Below are positions 21,619 through 34,035 of a stretch of DNA of 64,000 nucleotides, piece by piece. The notes below the pieces were generated by a model. It saw only the letters and a list, made by a program, of their open reading frames with translations, searched no databases and was not told the origin of the DNA. The position numbers and the translations under genes are program-made. The DNA is from Mytilus galloprovincialis (lineage: Eukaryota; Mollusca; Bivalvia; Mytilida; Mytilidae). The stretch lies in contig NC_134847.1 of NCBI RefSeq assembly GCF_965363235.1, positions 50,964,805 through 51,028,804 on the forward strand, written 5' to 3'. The stretch's first letter is position 1; each line of letters starts with the position of its first letter.

Positions 21619-22896
21619 CTACAGAAACTTGCTTTACACATTTCAAAACTGTTTAAAGTATCATAAAGAAATATATTTTCTGAATAGTATAACCAACATT
21701 CATTGAATCTTATGTCCGTATATAGATTTAGGAAAATTGTTAATTATTTCCTTTTTTTGAGTCAAAAAATGTTCAGTGATCTAGTGGAAATACATAAAGA
21801 TCACTTCCTAGATATACAAAATAACCTTGTTACCAAGAGCTTAACATAAAATAATGGAAGCAGAGGTATGTTAATAGTGAGTTAAGCAAAAGAGATAAAT
21901 AGGAAAGATGTAGGTTATAATGGAATTTGATTTTAAACTGATAACTAAAATGAAATGAAATCTGTATATATACAAGATTTTTTCAATAAAAATCTTGCAA
22001 TAAAGATGGAAGTCTTTCTGTTATAAACAAGGTCCCAGTTTTCAAATTATCGTAAATAAAAGCAACAGTAGTATACCGCTGTTCGAAATTCATATATGTT
22101 ACAAAACAATTTACATCACGACAAAACGGCACCTATTAATAATGATGCTTCTGTTACACGCATTGTTATATCAGTAATCTTCCGTCCAACTGTGTATTCA
22201 AATGTTTAAATTTAAATATGAGCGAAAATCAACGTGATTTGACGAGCAATCATTGGGTGATAATTAAAAATTCACACCTGTTGGCTGTTAAACAAACAAG
22301 GACTAGGTGAAATTTTACTGCATATATTGAACTTGATGCAGGGCAGAGGATAGTTCATCATTTGTGAACAGATTTGTTTGTTGATGCAATACCCCCCTCC
22401 CTTTACCAGGTTGCGCTTGATATATATTTTATAAGACTGTCATACAAAGAGCGATTTAAACAAAGTTTAATCCCCCATTTTCGTCATAAGAAAATACCTT
22501 TACATAATTAGTAATATTGCAGTTGTTATCCATTCGTTTGATGTGTTTTAGCTTTTGATATTGTCATTTGGTAAGGAACTTTCCTTTTTGAATTGTCCTT
22601 GCAGTTCAGTATTTATGTGATTTTACTTTGTAATACTTTAAACACTAAATAATTTTGCTGTATATAATTTGTCTTTAGACTAGATATAATTTTGCATAAT
22701 TTATTTTGATAATATTATCAGTGTTATTATTAACATAATTTTAACTTGAGATTATTTATAGCCTATCTTTGTTAAATCATATTATATTAACATAATTTAA
22801 AAGATAGACAATTCATGCGGTTATCACGAGACCAATTTGAAATCAAATAAACAAATGAAAGATTAAAACACTTTATTATGGTAGAAATTAAATCAA
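21619..22896. other. Non-coding stretch upstream of gene A
   Basis: A ~42-bp fragment of the TAAAGGCAACAG family lies at 22051-22092. The promoter of gene A should lie at the right end; no convincing TATA box was identified. Confidence 0.4.
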
Positions 22897-25800
22897 ATGC
22901 AAACAATTATGAGAAAATCACTGGAAGTCTTTATAATATGCCTACTCTTTCCTTTGTCATGGGGACATCTTTGTTTAATACATCCACTACAGAGAGGTGA
23001 TATGGAGATTACAATGGTAAGTGTAACTGTATCAGTGAGCCTCCTCATGAGGTGTTTGACTATATTATTACTATTTCTACAGTGATTATTTGATTACTAG
23101 ACCAAATATTTAATGATTATTTGATAATCTAGGACTGTATTTTTGCTTATTTGATGATCATGTTAAAATAAAATCATGATTTTGTGATTATATTGGCAAC
23201 ACAATTGTGAGTAAAAGATTACTTGGAAACCCACTCCTTATGATGGGCCGCTAAAATTAAGATCCTGTGTTACAGGTATGCTTACAATGCTTTAAAGCAA
23301 AGCTCAGTGCTGTGTACTTGCAATGTATCAATGTACCGATCTGGCTTCATATATGCAATCAAATCAAATTAGATTAATAAATGTAGTGAACTTACTTATT
23401 TTGTAGAGTGGAAGTAAAACATGTTTTCGTCACGAACCCGAATGTGGAGGACAGCCACCAGAGACACCAGTTCATTGGTTTATGGGCGGCAAACAAATGT
23501 GGATAAAGTGGCAACAGAATTATAACCATTACGATGTAGGATATCCAGGTACTAAACTCTTGATAGAACATAGTGTAATTTAAATAAAGATACCTACATC
23601 TAATAGAGGCCTCTGCAAAAGAAACGTGGCTACTACTCAAAGTATACTAGTATGTATCGGATTTTTCGATTTATCCGATGTACGTATAAAACATTTGTGA
23701 CTATCGGAAAAATAAAATAAAAGAACAATTATTTACAATAATGACAAGAAAGTCTAGAAAAAAATGACAAAATTGAAGAAAAGCTATATAAGAAGAAGAC
23801 GAAATTGAAGTCACATAGAAGAAATCACATGTGTATCAGCATGATAAGTAATTCTTGTATAAAGTAAAATCACAAACATACTGAACTTAGAAAAAAATCA
23901 ATTCGGAAAGTCCATAATCACATGGCAAAATAAAATAACAAAACGCATCAAAAACGAATGGACAAGAACTGTCATATTTCCGACTTGGTACAGGCATTTT
24001 CAAACGTAGAAAATGGTGGATTAAACCTGGTTTTATAGCGCTAACCCTCTCACTTTGATAACAGTCCGTTATATAAGCCTGTTGTTTTCTTTTCTATGTG
24101 GTCGGCTTATTACATGTTCACATGTATTATATGATTGAATATGTTTTCGACTTTGTACTTTTTGTTAGTTTTATGTTTATGCCAATGAATAAAGTATGAA
24201 CATGCTATGGAGAGATAAGTCGCAAGTGAAATAAATGGATATATATATGTTGTATGTTAAAGCATTTAACTGGTAGCTTTTTATTGTTAGATATTAATAA
24301 ATAAAAAAAAAATTAAAAAAAGGACGATGAATTTAACATGTTTAAATGTAATTCTCATTAAGCAGGTCATTTTATCTTTCTGTTTATTGGAATAACAACA
24401 ATTAGTTAAAACACAATATGTTAACTAGTAAAAACTAATAGATATAAGAAGATGTGGTGTGAGTACAATGAGACAGCTCTCCATCTAAGTCACAATTTAT
24501 AAAAGAAACCAACAATAGGTCAAAGTATGGGTCTTCAACTTACCTAATTAGCTGGAACATCATTTTTTCTTCAACGCCATAAATCTTTTCTGTAAGGATT
24601 TTGTTTACTTATAATGACGTGAAAATACAATACTGATTCTATCTTTAACTCGCAGGGTATATGGATGTGGCGTATGCACCATTGAATTCATCAAACTGGA
24701 AAACTATAGCTTATGTGGCAGATGAATATTTCTATGCTCAGGATCACCAAAGAAATTACACAGCAATAGTTGTAAGTATTTTTGCTTTGCTCAATATTGC
24801 AGAAAGTTTTATAGTCAAATTCAAAAGGTGTCAAATTCAAAAGGGGTCAAATTATTGCGACAGAAAAGATAAGCATGATATGTTAGAGATAATTTTATAT
24901 GTTAACCTTTCTATGATAGACTGTTGAAGAATTCATTTTCAAGCCAACAGTATACTAATTTTTGGGTATTACCAGCCCAGTAGTCGACATTTCGGTGTTG
25001 ACATGAATATCAATCATGTGGTCATTTTTATAAATTTCCTGTTTCATCTGTTTACAAAACTTTGAATTTTTCGAAAAACTAAGGATTTTCTTATTTCAGG
25101 CAATTTTGGATCCTCAATGCTCTATAACTTTGACTTTATAAATATTTCGATTTGAGCGTCACTGATTAGTCTTATGTAGACGAAACGCGCGTCTGGCGTA
25201 CTAAATTATAATCCTGGTACTTTTTGATATCGATTAAAGCATTTTACACAAATGTACTTGCGATATTGCACAAATTACTTTCTTATTCCTGATTTTTGTA
25301 GTGTAGCTCTAGTATTTTAAAAGAATTTTCCTCATTTTGATTTTACACTTAAAGGCAGGAGTCTGGTTCGTTCCCATGTTGTCTGGGTAACTTTTACCAA
25401 GGCTACAAAACAAATGAGAAATAATGTGTGACCAGATAAGAGTGGTTATATTCAATTTAAAAAAATAGCAAATTTGGTATAATTGCAAATGAGCGAACTA
25501 GTCACCAGAGACTAAATGACGTCGGTTCTTTCATTAAAAAATGTTGTAAAGGTTTTATAATTTGATCTGATTATTTAAAGGTACTCCCAAACATTGAGTG
25601 TGCTCATTGTGTTATCAGAGCTCGGTACCAGTCGCACAAACCAGGAGAATCGATATTTTACCAGTGTTCGGATGTTGTAATAAAACAAACACACGCAGAA
25701 CTAGAACAAGCAAAACCAACTCCACTACAGCAACAAGACCTTGACACTCAATATGGATCCATATTAAAAAAGTATAACAATTTAAAAAGAAAACACGACA

Positions 25801-28800
25801 GTTCTCAGTACATCGATCAACATTGTTTGATTGGATTTTCATATAATCGCTTGACTCCTTTTGATAGTTTCTTAATGAGTGTTAATTTAAGGACAGGTGA
25901 AACAAGAGAAATGGAAAAATTTTATATTAATATTGCCCTTCAACAAAAACAGAGGAATAAAAGGAATCGAATAAGAGCGGATAACGGAGATTTTGTGTAT
26001 GATGCCATATCTGCCATTAATTCAAATGGTAATTTTGTGAATTTATACCACACCGGGGAAACGGCTGACATTGTTATTGATTTTGTTATGGAGGTTGACC
26101 TCAAGCATCCAGGAGATGTCATTAAAAGGGCGAAAATTGTCAACAATTTAGACTTCCCTATCAGCACAGTAATGCCTTACGCTGAAGACAGTTATTATAC
26201 AGTAACTCTGGCAGATCGTGTAGATAAAGGTAAGAGTTTCAAAATATCCACTTTCACAGAGACTCTCATGCAAGACCTTCGTGTAATCTTCTTTCAAATA
26301 CTTCTCCACTTTTTTTTGCTCCAATCCATTAGCTTGATTCATATCTTATTCAATTTATAATGGATTAACAGAGAAAACCAGTCTATGCTATCAAAAAGAT
26401 GACAAATATACCAAGATAAAATCAATTTATCAAAGAAAGAACATAAAACCCTGGCTTCATGAAAAAAAAGAACATTCCTACAAATTTTCACAAAATATAA
26501 CACAGAAAAATTACGACTGCGCAAGAGAAACTCCAGCGAAGTCAGGAGCACCTGAAGGGTGAGAAGTTCCTACTCTACTTATAGCACCCGTCGTGCTACT
26601 CATGCCAAATAAAATTAGGTGATAAGTCGTTTGCGGTGATGTCATAAACGAGTGGACGAAATTGTGGCTAAGTCATTTAGAACGTCTCCGTATTTTAGTA
26701 AGATCGTCTGCTATTACAATGTCTATATTTGAACCTTATTTGTTAATCAAAATTTATCGATATGAAATTTATTGGAATAATATCCGTTGTGAGTGCAGTT
26801 TGCATATTGTATATCATTAGGACAATTCCAGTTCATTCTTGGAAAGTTGACATATACAGCGATTCAGCAATTCTCTTACAAACCTATCATGTGGTCAGAA
26901 CCAGAATCACTTTATGTGAATTATCAATGGGCGGAATATGACAGTGTGAGAAATCGTGTATATTTACTGATGGGCAACGAGAACTCGCCAGATAGACTTC
27001 AGGCAAGAATATATACATACGATATCACAGAAGGGTAAGGCAATCAATGAAGCGATATTATATCTTTATTAGTGCTATTCCATGTATTTCTTGAAAAAAC
27101 TATTTTCATGTAAACCCTAGTACCACGAAAGATTTGTTAATTTTTCGGTTAGAAACATCATTTAAGGGTTCCTTTTATTGTTTCCATTTGACCATATGTT
27201 TTTTAGATCTAGAGTTTGAAGGAAACAAGTTTTTCATTTCTATACTATCATTTAAAATTTTATTTAATGTTCCAATACATCATTTTTTTACTTAAATATG
27301 AATTTGGCAGATTCTAAAATAACTAAAAAAACAAAGTATTGACTGCTGTATCCATATTTTGACTATTTTATTTATTATGTCTGTTTTGTTCATGCGTCGT
27401 TGTAAATATACGGAATTTGATGAGACTGTCGTACAAGTGAGAGGTTTAGCGCTTTCATATACGGAGAAAATCTTAGCAGCTGACCACAATTGCTTAATTT
27501 GCTCTGTGTCCTAAACAATTGATACAATTTTCACAGCTGTTAGCGCCTTCAAGACAATAACAATCAAAACCAAGAAGTAATCAAAGACTCACAAAACCAA
27601 AGGACATTTACATCAACAGTTATAAATAAGAAATAAGAAACAACACGAACTCCACTAAAAACTGGAAGTAAAATCAGATGCTCCGGAAGGGTAAGCATTT
27701 CCTGCACCGTATACGGTCAAATCTGTCACAATAATCAATATATTCCTCTTTAAACTACAGAATCAGCATTGTATACAGCTATCTACCTCGTCCAAGATAA
27801 AGGGCTACACATATACTATTTCTTTACAGAAATGTTTCCTGGGTGGAGGTAGATGTTTCTGATTATACGTATATGTCTTTCCATGTTCATAAAAAGACAG
27901 GTTAGTATTCAATCAAGTCGTGTCACTTCTTTTTCGTGAAAAGTTTGTCAATATTGTTTTTTTTTTAGATGAGTCTTTTTAAACTGGTGAGATATTTCAA
28001 TGACATATGGTCGATGCGCACAGCAAAATAAACAGAGTTTTCGTAGATACAATTTTGAAAACAATACAACGGTGCTTCGAACAGTGCTTGGTCGGAAAAA
28101 GAATGTGCATTGAAAGTAAAACAAATATTAAGTAGAATTAAATACTACTAGTAAAAACCAGTAGATAAAGGTAACAGTAGCATACCGCTGTTCAATAGTC
28201 ATAAATCGATTGAGAGAAAAACAGAACGGGATTACAAACTGAAACCGAGGGAAACACATCAACTAGAAGAGAAAAACAACGGTACAGCAGGAACAATGAA
28301 GTGCAACAAACAAAACAACACTGAAGTTCCACAAAAAAAAAAACGCCATTAGTTATATTTATATAAAGGTGAACGACATGCTAAAATGTTTGGTGTGTAT
28401 AAAGTTTATTCCAATAGGTTAAACAACAACAACAAAAATACTTTATAAATTTAAGTTATATGTGCTTTTCATGAATGAACTTCATCAGGAACGTTCATAT
28501 AAAAAAAGTCAAGAATGCATATACCTACTTAATCACTCCAAGGGCTATATATGATCAAATGGCGTTTCATGGAATTTAGTTTTTCATAAAGTTTGTCAAC
28601 TAAGACTTATTCGACCTCAGCTTGAAAGGAATAATATTAAAGTTAAAACAGATAAAGGGATTCATTGCAAATGTCAGTAAAATCGGCACAATTTTCAGGA
28701 ATAACAATTACGCAATAGTTCAATTGAATTAGTTAGAAATATATATCATTACCAAGCATTATGGTTAAATATGATAATCTTGAAAATTAATAGATAAAAT

Positions 28801-29994
28801 TAAAGACTAATTTGGAAGATATACGTGTATTTGTTAAATCAAAACTCCCGAAGCAAATTATGATTACCTTAATAACTTGATAATGGATCTCGAATATAAT
28901 TTCAGATTTTGTATTGCACTTTGTATGAAGTGAATTATAATGGGTTTTTTCAATTGTGCAGAGTTTTTTTTTACACTGCTTTGAACTTCTCAGATGGTGT
29001 TAACCTCTAACTATTCGTTTACACAATGTTTAAATATAAATGATATAAACCTTGAACGTCTTATATATTTTCTCTCGTCTCCTTTCCATATTGTTTTTAT
29101 AACTTGCAACTTTTTTCAGGTCGTCTTTTTGCAGTTTCTCCCGGACTTACATATCATTTTAATCCATATTGGTCACTTATTGAGGTCGATCCATCTACTG
29201 GAAAATCTAAAAATCTGAAACTTATTACTAATGTTGGTAAGAATATGGATTTTTGTAAAATTAATTATCATCTGTTCTATGTTTTCTTTTGACGACATTT
29301 TCGGACTCATCCGGTTTAGTTAAAACATATCTTATCTCCACACATACAAATACGATAAGACACAATTGCAATTCAGGCATACTTTTGAAGTCTTTTCCAT
29401 TTAACATGTTCAACAATACAATAGACAAAAGCATGCATACATTTGTGTAAATTACATAGAACAACAAAAAGGCGAAGGAGAAGCTCAAGATGGTGTAAAT
29501 GTCTTTACCGTCTTCGATTGGATGTAGCAGAAACGATTGGTCTTTAGTCTTAATTAAGTCACCAACTTATGATGCAGGAATGTATCGCTTACCAATAGAA
29601 GCGTTCATTCAAATGATTAAATTTATGTAAACTCAAGTTATAATTACTCATATTTTGACAAGAATTGAATATTGTTCGTCTTCTCAATGTATCGTTACAA
29701 AGGAATATAAAGGACATTTTCTACATTATGTTAAAGCATTCATAGTTAACCAGTATAGAAACATGTATTTCATTTTCAGGATATTTTTCACTGTATTATG
29801 GTGGAACCGTATTCAATGGAATTGATGAAGAAACTGATACTTTGTATCACGTGTTAAGATTGATTGACACAAATGCTGACGTCATCGTCGGAATAAATAT
29901 AAATACTTACAAGATGACATTTTCTGAAATTACGAACCTGAGACATTTACATAATCTATCATATATTCGAGCAAACAATACTTGTTATCTCTAA
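22897..29994 (+). CDS. Gene A: secreted LPMO-like (histidine-brace) domain fused to a beta-propeller-like region, 547 aa
   Basis: Exons: 22897-23016, 23407-23548, 24656-24771, 25581-26229, 26821-27034, 27830-27900, 29120-29236, 29780-29994. All junctions are GT-AG and phases match gene B exactly. Residues 1-23 are a signal peptide; cleavage after SWG leaves H24 as the mature N-terminus (HLCLIHPLQRG). Candidate second copper ligand is H81 (N-Y-N-H-Y). C133-A-H-C136 and F152-Y-Q-C155-S-D157 resemble the CxxC and F-x-x-C-A-D blocks of AA15 LPMOs, with F152 as the likely axial residue. N121-Y-T is a glycosylation sequon. Residues ~159-185 are a Lys/Gln-rich linker. Residues ~185-540 contain repeated strand patterns (RVYLLMGNENSPDRLQARIY, GRLFAVSPGL...LIEVDPSTGKS, TLYHVLRL) like a beta-propeller. 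If active it would be an extracellular copper oxidase on polysaccharide or another polymer; the substrate is unknown. AATAAA at 30076. Confidence 0.88.
23868..24062 (+). repeat. Dispersed repeat in gene A intron 2
   Basis: Shares AATACTGAACT, TCACATGGCAAAAT, GACTTGGTACAGGCATTT and GGATTAAACCTGGTTTTA blocks with 31742-31890 and the fragment at 1668. Confidence 0.75.
24925..25245 (+). repeat. Dispersed repeat in gene A intron 3, ACGAAACGCGCGTCTGGCGT family
   Basis: Contains GAGCGTCACTGATTAGTCTT, ACGAAACGCGCGTCTGGCGT and ATAATCCTGGTAC. A diverged inverted copy lies at 60485-60860. Confidence 0.8.
26540..26635 (-). repeat. Fragment of the Penelope-like 3' UTR in gene A intron 4
   Basis: GAGCACCTGAAGGGTGAG ... 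GCACCCGTCGTGCT aligns with the 3' UTR text at 13360-13420. It is diverged. Confidence 0.6.
27640..27718 (-). repeat. Fragment of the Penelope-like 3' UTR in gene A intron 5
   Basis: ACACGAACTCCACTAAAAACT and GATGCTCCGGAAGGGTAAGC match 13330-13390. Confidence 0.7.
28165..28330 (+). repeat. Dispersed repeat, TAAAGGCAACAG family, in gene A intron 6
   Basis: GGTAACAGTAGCATACCGCTG followed by GAGGGAAACACATCAA matches the copies at 16299 and 16730. Confidence 0.7.
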
Positions 29995-30675
29995 ATGTCG
30001 AACTTTGACGTGAGGTGTGAGTATTATTTTGCTCCATGTTGAAGACTTCACTGCGCTTTTGAGATGAAGAACAGCAATAAAATGTCTGTTCCTTTTCATT
30101 TTTGCGTATGTACGGATTTTTGTGTCATGAATGAATATCCCATATCCTTTGATTTTCTATTTCAAGGATAAAAAAAAGAATAAAGATATATTTCTATATT
30201 TTGTTTCTTTTTTTACTCTCACCAATAATTATAATGTCTTAGAATATGCTAGGCACCATTATCATATAGGGAAACAAAGGGAAGTAAAAGTTAACCTTTG
30301 AGCCTACTCGATGATTTGTAAGATTATGTAACTGGTGTATAAAAGACGGTGCAGTTTGTTATGTGCTAATTTATATAGAATTGTGTTTTTAAACTTGCTA
30401 TCTCATTGAAGTTATTCCATGTTTATCCTCTTGTCACAGTGACTTAGAAAAAGTAAGTAGTATATACTGTGTTATTTGGTTCACCCCTTTTAAAAGTGCC
30501 GTTTAATCGGATGTTGTGTTATAAAACACGTAACAAAAATGGTGTGCAAAAGGAATCACAAAAGAAAACAGGGTTGAAAGATTAGTAAAATTTATGAATT
30601 TAAAAGGATAAATTTAGGTATAATATTGGACAGTTATCACTCAAAAAATAAATTTAAAGTAATTGCAACAATACA
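29995..30675. other. Gene A 3' UTR and intergenic spacer
   Basis: AATAAA at 30076-30081 and another near 30180 could end the gene A transcript. No other feature was seen before the C1q gene. Confidence 0.45.
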
Positions 30676-31232
30676 ATGGCTATTGACTATCTGTTGAGAT
30701 TAATACTGGTTGGTATATTTATGAAGTATTCCAAGGTTGAGGCTGGAGACTCATGTTCACGACTTTGTAAGAATTTACAACAGGTATATGTTTCAAATAT
30801 AAAATAAATTATCTTATTTAAGTTTGTGATTAACCAGTTGTAGTTTGCTTTATGTTCAGAGGTAACATATTCCTTGCATATTGAAGACGACTCAGTGCGC
30901 ATGTTTTATTCAGTGCTCTGATAAAGTTTTATTGAAATTGTGTTGTTTATTTATGTGATTTCTTTAATGCAAATTATCACAAATTTCTTTGATACATTTG
31001 ATGATGCTTGGTGCTTTTGTAGGAAATTGATTAAGGCGATTGAAAATTAAGACCATCGAAACGACTTTTCTGCAAAACCACTTACATAATTGCGGATAAC
31101 GTATTAGAATTACAGAGGTCAATATGCAGAACAACTCTGTATCAAATAAACACAGACAGATATATAAACAAAAAAGGCAACATTTTATTTAATACAGAAA
31201 AACGAATACGTACTTCTCGTACTGTGGATTCA

Positions 31233-31420
31233 TTTATTTTCGTGGGTACCAAATTTCGTGGATACAGGAAAACTTGTAGATTCGTGGATATCTAATGTTT
31301 TGGTTTTGCCCAGGTCTGCATACAAGCATATAGAAAATTTGTCATTCGTTGAACATTTAATTTCGTCGTTTACCTGTACCCACGATATCCATAAAAGTTA
31401 GCATCCAACGAATAATAATG
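31233..31420 (+). repeat. Dispersed repeat, TGTGGATTCATTTATTTTCG family, copy 2
   Basis: Same family as 12545-12731. It lies in intron 1 of the C1q gene. Confidence 0.8.
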
Positions 31421-31431
31421 AATTCATAGTA

Positions 31432-31890
31432 TATAAAGACAACAGTATTAGAGCGCTTTTCAATAGTCATCAATCGATTAAACGAGAAAAAAAAAACAGG
31501 TTACAAACTTAAACAGAGGGAAACACATCATCGTTCAGATGAAAACAACGGTACAAAACAACGGTACAACAGACACACTGAACTGCAACAAAAACAAAGG
31601 CCAATGCAACATTCATAGAAAGGAACAATTTTATATCAACTGCCATATTCCTGACTTGGTACAGGACATTTTAAGAAAATTTAAACAGATTCTTTGAAGC
31701 AAAAGTGTATTTTTTTTTACACATTTCTGTCTTGATACCTAAAAAGTAAAACCACAAAAATACTGAACTCCGAGGAAAATTCTAAACGAAGAGTCCCTAA
31801 TCACATGGCAAAATCAAAAGCTCAAAACATATCAAACGAATGGATAACAACTGTCATATTCCTGACTTGGTACAGGCATTTAATGAAATT
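31432..31890 (+). repeat. Two adjacent dispersed repeats in C1q intron 1
   Basis: 31432-31680 matches the TAAAGGCAACAG family, including TCCTGACTTGGTACAGGACA. 31742-31890 matches the family at 23868-24062 (AATACTGAACTCC, TCACATGGCAAAATC, GACTTGGTACAGGCATTT). Confidence 0.75.
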
Positions 31891-33383
31891 CCTTCCATCA
31901 ACTATTCTAAGTTTGTCTGTACTTTCATTTTTTGGCTTACCATTACAGATTTAATTTTTTGTAGAATTATTTTGGGAATTTCTTTTATTTTAAAGAGAAT
32001 ACATATATATATTTAAAACATTTCATTTTAGAAAACAAGATCTTAGACAAGCTATTGGATATGATTGTTGATTTAAAGTCTGATCCACAAAGCAGGGTAA
32101 TGCTTTATAATCTCAATGAATATTTAGGACAATTTACCAAATATGGAAAAAGTCTCCAATATAATTACTTTTTAAGTACTGCAATTAGTATTTATATCTT
32201 AGTTTCAGTTATAGTTATCAACTTCAGGACTAACTCATTTTTTCCTAATTTTACAAAACTTCACTGTCTTATTATCTTTTAAATTCTATTTCAAGTCGTT
32301 AATTGTCATGTGAAAAGGTAACTATGCTGATTATTTAAGAATTGGTCTACACTTAAACTTGTACAACCTTTGATGAAAAATTTCATTTGTGGTTTACCGT
32401 TACAGATTCAAACAACAGACCTGCCTTTACAGTAACCCTTAAGACCAACCTCTTGACTTTGAGCGGAATTGTCATTGCAAAGTTTGATAACATAATTTTA
32501 AATCGTAGTGATGGTTATGATCCGAAAACTGGAAAGTTCACTGCTCCAAAGTCTGGTCTTTATCAGTTTTCTTTCACAATTATGTCGTACAACGGAGGTA
32601 GTTTACATATAAGTGTGGTCAAAAATAGGAAAACGATAATGTCTATGTAATGTCCGAAAATCCACGGTGCAACTGAGTTTTGGAGGTAAAAGGTGATGCT
32701 GTGTATTTGATGCATGTAGACTCTCTCACGCAGCAGATGCTAGGAATGACTTATTCTTATATGTCTGGATATTACATAGGTGAATGTTTATAGTTCAAAA
32801 TAAATATTTATATTACTAGTGTCTTTTTTCATTACTTCCAACGTGTACTGTAGCTCAAATATCTTATAAATTTGTTTCATTAACTTGCTGAATATTGTGT
32901 CCCTTTTTACGATGTGTAGTTTTGTAACCCGATCTATGAGTTGCAGGGGTACAAACAAGTACCGGGCGTGCGCCATCAAACATTAAACTGCTTCTGTCCT
33001 CAATGCTAATGTATACTTTCAAAAAATGACCGATTGGTGTCAAATGTTTTGTTGATATTGGGTTTGCTAATTCAAACAATTTATGGAGATTTCGAAAATC
33101 GTCAAGATATTGCAATTTCAATGGGGACTAACTGTGCACCACTCATTGCGGACCTGTTTCTGTATTGTAACGAGGTACCATGCATTACTAAAGACAGCAC
33201 AGACCCATAGAAACAACATCTGATACACAAATGTATTTTATTGATATTCTGGATGATATGTTGGCTCTCAATAGTTGGCTCTCAATAATGACAACTTCAG
33301 TATGTACACAAAAGAGATTTATAACTCTGATTTGACTTTAAATAAAGATAATACTATCAATGAACACTGTCCTTCCCTGGATC

Positions 33384-33387
<4 letters not shown>

Positions 33388-33421
<34 letters not shown>

Positions 33422-33578
33422 TACGTCTGAGTCAGTGACAACTCTACAACAGATGTATCCATCGGATCGCCATCAATGATGGTGATACATGGCTGTGTAC
33501 ATAATGTATATACAACTCGTCTAAACATCAACCCAACAATGTTAGATCTAACATTGTTGGGTTGATGTTTAGACGAGT

Positions 33579-33633
<55 letters not shown>
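33388..33633. repeat. (TA)n tracts flanking a SINE-tail palindrome, inserted in the Penelope-like RT
   Basis: (TA)n at about 33388-33418 and 33581-33632. Between them ACTCGTCTAAACATCAACCC...TTAGATCT meets its own complement at about 33513-33586, a perfect ~37-bp-arm palindrome. The arm matches the SINE at 34987-35022. Confidence 0.9.
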
Positions 33634-33635
<2 letters not shown>

Positions 33636-33874
33636 TTAACAGGAAGCTTAATACAAAAATTTACGATTAATTACCCATTTTTAGATGGTGACGTTTCCCT
33701 GTCACCATACGGTGTTTATATGTGTCAACTTGTTCGATTTGCTCGTGTTTGTAACAACATAGTAGATTTTGACGATAAATTTCTCTGTATTTATCTATAC
33801 CTCTCAAGGTTTTCAATATCATTAATGTTTCAAAACATTTACAAAATTTTATCATCGGTAAAAGGATATCATTT

Positions 33875-34035
33875 AAGAATTGAATGCTTCTTTTTGTAAA
33901 TTTAATGGGGTGTAAAAACGTTGACTGAAGTACATTTTGTATGAAGCGCGGAAGCGCTTCATTCTAAAAATGTGCGCACGGTCAACGCTTTTACAACCCT
34001 ATAAAGTTACAAAAAGAAGCCGCTTCAATATTTAT
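33875..34035. repeat. Long hairpin
   Basis: Arms ATTGAATGCTTCTTTTTGTA... and complement, around a core GAAGCGCGGAAGCGCTTC. It interrupts the Penelope-like pseudogene. A smaller palindrome (CACGTGTTAT ... ATAACACGTG) follows at 34122-34172. Confidence 0.85.

Larger units (their letters stand above)
30676..32793 (+). pseudogene. C1q-domain secreted protein gene, last exon with two frameshifts
   Basis: Exon 1 (30676-30783) encodes a signal peptide and a cysteine pair (MAIDYLLRLILVGIF..., CSRLC), donor CAG|GTATAT. Exon 2 (about 32039-32095) encodes a short helical stretch (LDKLLDMIVDLKSD). Exon 3 starts after an acceptor near 32405 and encodes a C1q domain: RPAFTVTL, GYDPKTGKFTAPKSGLYQFSF, then VKNRKTI. 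The frame breaks at about 32648 (TAA) and again near 32700 at an A-run, yet the remaining C1q strands (VQLSFGG, GDAVYLMHVDS, SGYYIG) read to a stop at 32793. Two single-base insertions would explain it, so it is either a young pseudogene or sequence error. C1q-domain proteins are lectin-like immune effectors, greatly expanded in bivalves. It sits between genes A and B. Confidence 0.7.

Noticed and set aside
24661..24927. 88-aa ORF as a separate gene
   Set aside because: Its first part is gene A exon 3; the rest is read-through into intron 3.
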